Shown piece by piece: positions 53,275 through 61,010 of a stretch of DNA of 64,000 bases. Origin of the DNA: Litorimonas sp051251645. GTDB taxonomy: Bacteria; Pseudomonadota; Alphaproteobacteria; Caulobacterales; Maricaulaceae. Each line of letters starts with the position of its first letter. Position 1 is the stretch's first letter. The stretch is taken from the NCBI GenBank assembly GCA_051251645.1, contig JBPOEY010000001.1, forward strand, positions 620,001 through 684,000. Reading direction: 5' to 3'. The position numbers and the translations under genes are program-made. The notes below the pieces were generated by a model that was not told the origin of the DNA, searched no databases, and saw nothing but the letters and a program-made list of their open reading frames with translations.

Positions 53275-55791
53275 ATGAATGAAGTGATTCCTAAAAAGAC
53301 CGACCCATATCGGTCCCCTAATCAGCGCGCCGGCTGGATCGGCCTTGCTGTATTGATTATTCTTGTTCTCATCGGCAGCGTTTGGGGCGCGCTGGCGTGG
53401 AACAGTTTGGAGCCGGGGCTGCAAGTGCTCGTCGGGGGCATCATTGCTTTGGCTGTTTTGCTCGCGGCGGGGTTATTGATCGTAATGCGCGCGGACGGCG
53501 GTCAGGATCGTCGGGCCGCGGGTCGGGATTCTCTTTATAGCGACGCGTTTTTCCAGTCGGTCCGCCCGCAACTGATTACACGCAATGGCAAGCCAACACT
53601 GGCCAACCGGGCCTATCTTGATGTTGCCAAGCAGTTAGAAGTCGATGTGTTGGGCGATGCGCTCCCGGCTGTGGACCGTCTGTTCTCAACGATGGAAAAG
53701 GACGGCTCGGCCGCGATTTTCCGCCTGCACCACATCGCGCCGGATACAGAACGGGCGGAAGAGGACATCAACCTCGTGTTGCCTGATGGAACGCTGTCGC
53801 GCTTCCGCATCACTGTGTCCCGTTTGGGGGCAGGGCCTGATGTCGTGCTGTGGCAAATTGATGAAGTTGACGCTTTGGACCAATCGGAATCGACTCTGTC
53901 CAATGCCCCGATCGGTTTGTTTTCTGTTACGCGCGATGGTCGCGTCATTTCGATCAATCCGACAATGCAACGGTGGCTGGGCGGGCCAGAGGCGTTGAGC
54001 CCCGCGCATATTAATGAGTTTATCGAAGATCCCCTTATCTTGCTCGATTCAGACGCGGTGCACGGTAAGACCGTCCGCGCGGACACACGGTTGATCACGC
54101 GCAAAGGCGTGGTGACCCCCACCGTGATGATTGCGCGCTGGACGGCGACAGAGACGGGTGACCTCGTCGCATCGGTTGCCTTGCATGGGCATACATCGCG
54201 TCCGGGCGGAGATCGGCGTAAGCCTACTGCCGCCGCGCAGCCTGTCGTAGGGAAGGTCATCGAACAAGCGTCGGCTTTCGCCTCGGTGCCTTTTGGCGTT
54301 CTGCATGTCGATGGGGCGGACATCGCAACCGCGCATGTGACCTATTACAACAAAGCTTTCCGAAACCTGTCGGGCCGAGACGTCCCCGTGGGACATCCGT
54401 TCCTCGCGCTGTTCGATGGATCGACCGTGCAAAAGACATTGGCCGGGCACTCGCCTGCGGACATGGCGGAGCTTGGGGCGATTGACGTTATGTTAGCCGG
54501 ACCGAAGGCCGTTCCGGTCGCACTCTATGTTGTGCCGGACCCGGTCGTGCCAGAACGCCTTTGGGCGTATCTCGTCGATATTAGCGCTCGAAAATCGCTC
54601 GAAGAGCAAGTGCGCCAGAGCCAGAAGATGCAGGCGATTGGACAGCTCACCGCCGGTGTGGCGCATGATTTCAACAATCTGCTCACCGCGATTCGATTGA
54701 ATACGGATGAGTTGTTGCAACGCCATCCCGTTGGGGATCCGTCCTATCCCGAGCTACAGAATATCAACGCTACAGGCGCGCGTGCCGCCGCCTTGGTCAA
54801 GAAACTGCTCGCCTTTTCACGTCAACAGACACGGCGGGCGGAACGGATTGATGTGTCCGAAGCACTCTCGGATATGTATCTGACGCTCAAACAAACATTG
54901 GGCGGTCAGGCGCAATTGGAACTGAGCCATGCGCGCGATTTACCCGCGGTCATGGTGGACCGGTCCCAATTCGATAATGTCGTCATGAACCTCTGCGTGA
55001 ACGCGCGCGATGCGATGGAAGCCCAAGGCGGCGGTCGCATTATAATCGAATCCGAACGGCTTTCTCGCTCGAAAATCAAAGATCAAGTCTTGCTCGCGGC
55101 TTTGCGTGATTTCTCATCCGACGATATCGTGCGCATCGCTGTGTCTGACACCGGCACAGGGATGAGTGATGCGGTCAAGGCGAAGATTTTTGAGCCGTTC
55201 TTTACGACGAAAGATTTGGGCAAAGGCACCGGGCTTGGCCTCGCCACGGTCTACGGGATTATCCAACAGTCAGGCGGGCATCTCGCGGTCGATAGTCAAC
55301 TCGGTCAAGGGACGACCTTTAATATCTATCTGCCTGCGGCCTCGGAACCCACGGCCGAAGAAAAAGCCGCGGCAGCGCCTGTCGCTGTGGTCGAGCGCAA
55401 GCCCGCGGATCTAGCCGGGCAAGGTAATATCCTATTCGTTGAAGATGAGGCCGCTGTTCGGGTCATTGCCGCCAAAAGCCTTCGCAAACGTGGCTATCAG
55501 GTGACAGAAGCCGAAGATGGCGAAGAGGCGCTCGAAATTCTTGAAGATGCGATTGAGCCGTTTGATTTGCTTCTGTCTGATGTTGTGATGCCGGGCCTCG
55601 ATGGGCCGGGCCTCCTCAAACAAGGGCGGGCGCTTCTCGGGAATGCGCGCATCGTGTTTATCTCGGGTTATGCGGAAGAGAAATTCTCGGACCTTCTCGC
55701 CGAAGAACCGGACGTCACATTCCTCCCTAAACCTTTCACGCTGGCGGAGCTTGCGGAGAAGGTGAAGTCTGAGATTGGTGAAGCGCAGTAG
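53275..55791 (+). CDS. cckA: Hybrid histidine kinase CckA
   Basis: 838 residues. Two TM helices (about 22-42 and 52-72), PAS-like regions (about 200-460), the DHp histidine H464 in AGVAHDFNNLLTAI, the ATPase (NVVMNLCVNARDAM, DTGTGMS, FFTTKDLGKGTGLGLATVYG) and a C-terminal receiver with D769 in LLLSDVVMPG. This is the CckA layout: the kinase/phosphatase that controls CtrA through ChpT in Alphaproteobacteria. GTG at 53272 is an alternative start one codon upstream. recA follows on the same strand. Confidence 0.92.
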   Translation: MNEVIPKKTDPYRSPNQRAGWIGLAVLIILVLIGSVWGALAWNSLEPGLQVLVGGIIALAVLLAAGLLIVMRADGGQDRRAAGRDSLYSDAFFQSVRPQLITRNGKPTLANRAYLDVAKQLEVDVLGDALPAVDRLFSTMEKDGSAAIFRLHHIAPDTERAEEDINLVLPDGTLSRFRITVSRLGAGPDVVLWQIDEVDALDQSESTLSNAPIGLFSVTRDGRVISINPTMQRWLGGPEALSPAHINEFIEDPLILLDSDAVHGKTVRADTRLITRKGVVTPTVMIARWTATETGDLVASVALHGHTSRPGGDRRKPTAAAQPVVGKVIEQASAFASVPFGVLHVDGADIATAHVTYYNKAFRNLSGRDVPVGHPFLALFDGSTVQKTLAGHSPADMAELGAIDVMLAGPKAVPVALYVVPDPVVPERLWAYLVDISARKSLEEQVRQSQKMQAIGQLTAGVAHDFNNLLTAIRLNTDELLQRHPVGDPSYPELQNINATGARAAALVKKLLAFSRQQTRRAERIDVSEALSDMYLTLKQTLGGQAQLELSHARDLPAVMVDRSQFDNVVMNLCVNARDAMEAQGGGRIIIESERLSRSKIKDQVLLAALRDFSSDDIVRIAVSDTGTGMSDAVKAKIFEPFFTTKDLGKGTGLGLATVYGIIQQSGGHLAVDSQLGQGTTFNIYLPAASEPTAEEKAAAAPVAVVERKPADLAGQGNILFVEDEAAVRVIAAKSLRKRGYQVTEAEDGEEALEILEDAIEPFDLLLSDVVMPGLDGPGLLKQGRALLGNARIVFISGYAEEKFSDLLAEEPDVTFLPKPFTLAELAEKVKSEIGEAQ

Positions 55792-55934
55792 TACTGGTTT
55801 CAAGTTAGGTGAAAGGAGGGGCCTCTTGTAAAGTCTCCTGCCTCGCTTATCCCGGTTTTGCCATCGGGGCTTAACTGCGACAATCTGTCTTGGCACACGA
55901 TATGCTGTGTCTGTGACCTTAAAAAGTCTTACTG

Positions 55935-55950
55935 GCACAAGATGTTGTGC
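55935..55950. promoter_or_regulatory. Inverted repeat in the cckA-recA gap
   Basis: GCACAAGATGTTGTGC has perfect 6-bp arms around GATG, about 20 bp before the SOS box. A similar but looser pair (GGCACAC...TGTGTC) lies near 55892-55912. The binding factor is unknown. Apart from these and the SOS box, the 308-bp gap 55792-56099 holds no gene. Confidence 0.35.
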
Positions 55951-55970
55951 TAATGTGCCTTAAGAAAAGT

Positions 55971-55985
55971 GTTCGATGTTTGTTC
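55971..55985 (+). promoter_or_regulatory. SOS box (LexA site) of recA
   Basis: GTTCGATGTTTGTTC fits the alphaproteobacterial LexA site GTTC-N7-GTTC exactly, 115 bp before recA. A second, inverted and imperfect copy (GAAC-N7-AAAC) is at 56004-56018. Confidence 0.85.
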
Positions 55986-56099
55986 TTTTTGCTTGCGGGA
56001 TGAGAACAAACATGAAACATAGTGACCACGGCAGTCCGATAAAAGCCGTTACATCTTGGGGAACCGAAGGGCTCCGGACCCCGCGATTGGAGACGTCTC

Positions 56100-57206
56100 A
56101 TGGCGAGAAATAGCACCCCCCTTAAGGTTGTCGCAAAGGCAACAGACAAGAATAGATCAGCGGCGCTCGACGCGGCTCTGTCACAGATTGATCGATCATT
56201 CGGCAAAGGCTCGGTGATGAAGCTGGGCGACAAGTCCTCCATGGATGTGGAGAGCATTTCGACGGGCTCACTCGGTTTGGATATTGCGCTCGGCATAGGC
56301 GGTCTGCCCAAAGGGCGGGTGATTGAAATTTATGGTCCGGAAAGCTCCGGCAAAACGACACTGGCGCTGCACGCGATTGCGGAGTGTCAAAAAACGGGCG
56401 GCGTTGCAGCCTTCATTGATGCCGAACATGCGCTCGATCCCGTCTATGCGGGCAAGCTCGGCGTTGACGTGAATGAGCTGCTGATTGCACAGCCAGATAC
56501 GGGTGAGCAGTCCTTGGAAATTGCCGATACACTAGTTCGCTCAGGGGCCGTCGATATTCTCGTGATTGACTCGGTTGCGGCCTTGACCCCGCGCGCCGAA
56601 TTAGAAGGTGATATGGGCGATAGCCTGCCCGGTTTGCAGGCGCGTCTGATGAGCCAAGCGCTACGCAAGCTGACAGGGTCGATTTCCAAGTCTGGCTGTA
56701 TGGTCATCTTCATCAACCAAATCCGGATGAAGATCGGCGTGATGTATGGTTCACCGGAAACAACAACGGGCGGGAATGCACTGAAATTCTACGCCTCTGT
56801 GCGTCTTGATATCCGCCGTATTGGCGCGATTAAAAACCGCGACGAAGTCGTCGGTAACCAGACCCGCGTCAAAGTCGTGAAGAACAAAGTCGCCCCGCCA
56901 TTCCGTCAGGTCGAATTCGACATTATGTATGGCGAAGGCATTTCCAAAACGGGTGAGTTGATCGACATGGGCGTGCTTGCTGATGTGATTGAAAAGTCTG
57001 GCTCTTGGTATTCTTACGGCGATGAGCGGATTGGCCAAGGCCGGGAAAATGTTCGTAAGTTCCTGATCGAACATCCGGAGATGATGGCCGAGATTGAGCA
57101 GAAAATTCTGCGCGAAAAAGGCCTGTTGGACGAAGAGTTGTTGATGCCGTCCGGTGAACGAATTGCCGATGATGGTGATGAGCCCAAAGCCGAACTGAGC
57201 GCTTAA
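56100..57206 (+). CDS. recA: Recombinase RecA
   Basis: 368 residues. Strand-exchange ATPase and LexA co-protease. Walker A GPESSGKTT at 79-87, ALDAALSQIDRSFGKGSVMK at the N-terminus, DILVIDSVAALTPRAELEG (Walker B), the L2 region INQIRMKIGVMYGSPETTTG and an acidic C-terminus. An SOS box in the promoter shows damage control. Gene order cckA-recA-alaS occurs in related Alphaproteobacteria. Confidence 0.98.
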   Translation: MARNSTPLKVVAKATDKNRSAALDAALSQIDRSFGKGSVMKLGDKSSMDVESISTGSLGLDIALGIGGLPKGRVIEIYGPESSGKTTLALHAIAECQKTGGVAAFIDAEHALDPVYAGKLGVDVNELLIAQPDTGEQSLEIADTLVRSGAVDILVIDSVAALTPRAELEGDMGDSLPGLQARLMSQALRKLTGSISKSGCMVIFINQIRMKIGVMYGSPETTTGGNALKFYASVRLDIRRIGAIKNRDEVVGNQTRVKVVKNKVAPPFRQVEFDIMYGEGISKTGELIDMGVLADVIEKSGSWYSYGDERIGQGRENVRKFLIEHPEMMAEIEQKILREKGLLDEELLMPSGERIADDGDEPKAELSA

Positions 57207-57223
57207 TCGCGTTCAGCCTATCA

Positions 57224-57245
57224 CTGACCGCGTCATCCCGGTCAG
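57224..57245. terminator. Hairpin after recA
   Basis: CTGACCG, CGTCATCC and CGGTCAG form a 7-bp stem 17 bp after the recA stop. There is no T-tract, so terminator function is only plausible. Confidence 0.4.
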
Positions 57246-57418
57246 TCATCGGGTATGACTCGGCACATAATCAGGACGTGGGTAGCGGAAGCTGTCTGCG
57301 TCCTTTTTGATTCCGCGCCAAAGCGCACCGTCTGCTCCTTGAACAGCCGCGCAAGAGTTACAGCGGGGTGGCAAGTCCTGCCTTGGCACTGATGACGGGC
57401 CTGACTATAGGCGACACC

Positions 57419-60055
57419 ATGACCTCCCTCGCTGACATTCGTGCCCAATTTCTCGATTACTTCGAGCGTAACGATCACGCGGTTCTGCCGTCTGCGCCAC
57501 TTGTGCCAGACAATGATCCGACGCTGTTGTTCGTCAATGCGGGTATGGTGCCGTTCAAAGATAATTTTACCGGTCAAAGAACCCCGGATAGTCCGCGCGC
57601 CACGACTTCACAGAAATGTGTCCGGGCCGGCGGTAAGCATAATGATCTCGACAATGTCGGCTACACGGCGCGCCACCATACCTTCTTTGAAATGCTTGGC
57701 AATTTCAGCTTTGGCGATTATTTCAAAGAACAGGCGATCTTCCATGCGTGGGAGTTGGTGACCAAGGATTACGGCCTCGACAAAGACAAGCTATTGGTCA
57801 CCGTTTATCATACCGATGATGCGGCCTTTGATCTCTGGAAGAAAATCGCGGGTCTGCCCGATGACCGGATTATCCGTATTGCGACGGATGATAATTTCTG
57901 GGCCATGGGCGACACCGGACCGTGCGGTCCGTGCAGCGAAATTTTCTACGATCACGGCCCGGACGTCGCAGGCGGACCGCCGGGATCACCGGATGAGGAT
58001 GGCGACCGCTTCATTGAAATCTGGAATCTCGTCTTCATGCAGTATGAGCGCCATGCTGATGGCCGACAACTCGACTTGCCGAAACCGTCCATTGATACGG
58101 GCATGGGCTTGGAACGCATTGCCGCGATCTTGCAAGGCAAACATGATAATTACGACACAGACTTGTTCCAAACCCTAATCGGCGCCTCTGTCGATCTGAC
58201 AGGCGCGAAAGCCGAAGGCGACGCCAAGTTCAGTCACCGCGTGATTGCCGATCATCTTCGGTCGTGTTCCTTCTTGATGGCCGACGGGGTCAGCCCGTCT
58301 AATGAAGGGCGCGGCTATGTGTTGCGCCGCATTATGCGCCGCGCCATGCGGCACGCGCATTTGCTCGGCGCGAAAGACCCGTTGATGCACCGCTTGGTTC
58401 CGACGCTCGTGACCGAAATGGGTGGCGCGTTTGGGGAATTGAAGCGCGCGCAAGCCTCGATCGAGGCGACATTCGAGCAGGAGGAAGAACGTTTTCGCCG
58501 CACATTGGGCCGCGGTATGGGTCTACTCGAAGACGCGACGAGCGGGCTCGGTCGGGGCGACGAACTCCCCGGTGAAACCGCGTTTAAGCTCTATGACACG
58601 TATGGGTTTCCGATTGATCTAACGCAGGATGCTTTACGTGGTCGCGGGATCGGCGTTGACGTCAGTGGGTTTGAGACTGCGATGGAGCGGCAACGCGCGC
58701 AGAGCCAAGCCGATGGCGGAAAGTTTGATACGGACGAGACGGAAGACGTCTTCAAAGCGATCCGCGAAGACAATGGACCCACCGCTTTTACCGGCTTTGA
58801 TCGCTTGTCAGAAAGCCACGCGATTGTCGCTATGTTGCAAGATAATCAGCGCGTTGAAACTGCCGTGCCGGGACCGATCATGTTCCTCACGCAGGATACA
58901 CCCTTCTATGCGGAATCCGGCGGACAAGCCGGAGACCGGGGTGTCGCTCAATTTGAGAATGGCGCGCGTATCGACATCACCGATGTTCAGAAAAAAGCGG
59001 GTGATTTGCACGTTCATATTGGTACGCTGACCGGCGAGATATCTGTCGGTGATACGCCTCTGATTTCGGTCAATCCTGATTGGCGCGAGAAGACGAAACG
59101 CAATCACTCCGCGACCCACATTATGCACGAAGCTCTGCGCCGTGTGTTGGGCGATCACGTGACCCAAAAAGGCCAAATGGTGGATGCTGACCGGATCCGG
59201 TTTGATATTAGCCACGGCGGCGCGATTACGCGCGAGGAATTGGCCCGCGTCGAAGATGCCGTGAATGCGGTTATTCAACAAAACGCCGAAAGCTCAACCC
59301 GTCTGATGGCGCCTGAAGCGGCTATTGAGGCGGGGGCTATGGCCCTGTTCGGCGAAAAATATGGCGATGAAGTCCGCGTCTTGGCGCTGGGCAAAGACAC
59401 GGACGGCACGGATTATTCTGTCGAACTGTGCGGCGGAACGCATGTCGCGCGCACGGGCGATATTGCGCTGTTCAAAATCGTGTCCGAAGGGGCTGTCGCG
59501 GCCGGGATTCGCCGCGTCGAAGCGATCACTGGCGAAGCCGCGCGTCAATATCTCGAAGAACAAGCCGGGTTCGCCCGCGCGGCGGCTGACCGTTTGAAAG
59601 CGAAGCCTGAAGATGTCGCCGCTCGGATCGATGTCTTGATGGGCGAGCGCAAACAGCTCGAAAAAGATCTGTCAGAAGCGCGTAAGCAACTCGCTTTGGG
59701 CGGAGGTGGTGCCACAGCCAGTGGTCCGGAACAGATCGGCGGCGTGCCATTCGTGGGTCGTGTCCTCGACGGGATTGGCGGTAAGGAATTACGCCCGATG
59801 CTGAATGAGCAACTCGATAAATTGGGCTCTGGTATTATCGCTTTTGTTGCGCGCGAAGGCGGCAAAGTCGCGGTCGCCGTGGCTGTGTCCGATGATCTGA
59901 CCCAAACTTTTTCAGCGGTCGACCTTGTCAATGCGGGCGCGGCGGAAGTCGGCGGTCGCGGGGGCGGCAAACCGGGCATGGCGCAGGCGGGCGGAAGCCA
60001 GCCAGACAAGGCCGAGCAGGCTTTGGAGGCGATTAAAACGGCGCTTGCAGGCTAG
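57419..60055 (+). CDS. alaS: Alanyl-tRNA synthetase
   Basis: 878 residues from ATG at 57419 (the frame runs back to 57368, but MTSLADIRAQFLDYFERNDH is the normal start and AGGCGA precedes it). Class II catalytic core (LLFVNAGMVPFKD, ARHHTFFEMLGNFSFGDYFK, DTGMGLERIA), editing-domain zinc site (NHSATHIMHEAL and CGGTHV) and a C-terminal domain with coiled coil and the Gly-rich GGRGGGKPGMAQAGG. Charges tRNA-Ala and removes misloaded Ser/Gly. Converges with phhA, overlapping it by 4 nt. Confidence 0.98.
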   Translation: MTSLADIRAQFLDYFERNDHAVLPSAPLVPDNDPTLLFVNAGMVPFKDNFTGQRTPDSPRATTSQKCVRAGGKHNDLDNVGYTARHHTFFEMLGNFSFGDYFKEQAIFHAWELVTKDYGLDKDKLLVTVYHTDDAAFDLWKKIAGLPDDRIIRIATDDNFWAMGDTGPCGPCSEIFYDHGPDVAGGPPGSPDEDGDRFIEIWNLVFMQYERHADGRQLDLPKPSIDTGMGLERIAAILQGKHDNYDTDLFQTLIGASVDLTGAKAEGDAKFSHRVIADHLRSCSFLMADGVSPSNEGRGYVLRRIMRRAMRHAHLLGAKDPLMHRLVPTLVTEMGGAFGELKRAQASIEATFEQEEERFRRTLGRGMGLLEDATSGLGRGDELPGETAFKLYDTYGFPIDLTQDALRGRGIGVDVSGFETAMERQRAQSQADGGKFDTDETEDVFKAIREDNGPTAFTGFDRLSESHAIVAMLQDNQRVETAVPGPIMFLTQDTPFYAESGGQAGDRGVAQFENGARIDITDVQKKAGDLHVHIGTLTGEISVGDTPLISVNPDWREKTKRNHSATHIMHEALRRVLGDHVTQKGQMVDADRIRFDISHGGAITREELARVEDAVNAVIQQNAESSTRLMAPEAAIEAGAMALFGEKYGDEVRVLALGKDTDGTDYSVELCGGTHVARTGDIALFKIVSEGAVAAGIRRVEAITGEAARQYLEEQAGFARAAADRLKAKPEDVAARIDVLMGERKQLEKDLSEARKQLALGGGGATASGPEQIGGVPFVGRVLDGIGGKELRPMLNEQLDKLGSGIIAFVAREGGKVAVAVAVSDDLTQTFSAVDLVNAGAAEVGGRGGGKPGMAQAGGSQPDKAEQALEAIKTALAG

Positions 60056-60915
60056 CCCGCTTTCTCTGCGGCGTAAGCTTGAGTGCCGCGCGTAATAATA
60101 TGGTCGTCATCAATCAGATCGGTGACATTGTATCGCGTTTCGTCCGCGCTAAACCGATCATAGATCGGGCCGAAATCCTGCTGCGTTGCATTGAGTAATT
60201 GCTCGAAACTGTCGATGACCACATAGAGCTGCTGATAATCATCAATGCGGTAATCCGTGCGCATAACCCGTTCCAAATCGAAACCAATCCGGTTCGGGGA
60301 GGGGCTTTCTAACGAAAAGGGGGTTTCCCCTGCGGAGCTGACGATGCCCGCGCCATATATTTTCAAGCCGCTCGGACGTTGGATCAGACCGAATTCAACT
60401 GTGTACCAGTAGAGCCGGGCGAGTTCTTTTAATCGTCCAAGCGATTGCGCGCGCAGTCCGCCCCGACCGTAGGCCTGCATATAATCGGCGAAAACCGGCA
60501 GGGTTAGCATCGGCACATGGCCGAAAATATCATGAAAAATGTCAGGTTCTTCGAGATAATCGAGTTGGGTCGGCTTGCGAATAAACCGACCCGCCGGGAA
60601 CCGCCGATTGGCGAGATGGGTGAAAAACACATCATCCGGAACAAGGTGAGGGACCATAACGACCTCCCACCCCGTGAGGGCTTTTAGCTTTGGGTTGATG
60701 ACATCCAAATCAGGGATACCGCCTGAACCCAGATCAAGCAGGCCGAGGCCTGTCTGAAACTCTTTGACCGAGCGGTCGCGTGTAATCTCGACCTGACGCG
60801 CATAGAGCGTATCCCAGACGGCGTGTTCTTCCGCCGTATAGCGATCCCATTTCTGCGCGATGGTAAAGTCGGCAGCAGGGGTCTGTTCGTCAATAACAGG
60901 GTCGAAAACGGCCAT
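60052..60915 (-). CDS. phhA: Phenylalanine-4-hydroxylase
   Basis: 287 residues of the bacterial monomeric type. Tetrahydropterin-dependent iron enzyme converting phenylalanine to tyrosine. Iron ligands H128 and H133 in PDIFHDIFGHVPML and E174 in YWYTVEFGL are present, with GWEVVMVPHLVPDDVFFTHL before them. AAAGGAACG precedes the ATG. It feeds the tyrosine pathway encoded 15-20 kb away (hpd-fahA-scoAB). No pterin dehydratase gene is adjacent. Confidence 0.95.
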   Translation of the reverse strand: MAVFDPVIDEQTPAADFTIAQKWDRYTAEEHAVWDTLYARQVEITRDRSVKEFQTGLGLLDLGSGGIPDLDVINPKLKALTGWEVVMVPHLVPDDVFFTHLANRRFPAGRFIRKPTQLDYLEEPDIFHDIFGHVPMLTLPVFADYMQAYGRGGLRAQSLGRLKELARLYWYTVEFGLIQRPSGLKIYGAGIVSSAGETPFSLESPSPNRIGFDLERVMRTDYRIDDYQQLYVVIDSFEQLLNATQQDFGPIYDRFSADETRYNVTDLIDDDHIITRGTQAYAAEKAG

Positions 60916-61010
60916 AAAATACGTTCCTTTAAAGGCAGACTATATGGCCTCTCAAGCGATATGCGTTGCAATCGTTCGACAGAAATCGATTTTGACGCCT
61001 AGACTATGCC

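Noticed and set aside
53613..54323. 236-codon open frame on the - strand
   Set aside because: It lies entirely within cckA on the opposite strand and looks like a by-product of codon bias.
57242..57577. 111-codon - strand frame upstream of alaS
   Set aside because: It overlaps the well-supported N-terminus of AlaRS on the other strand and has no domain features.
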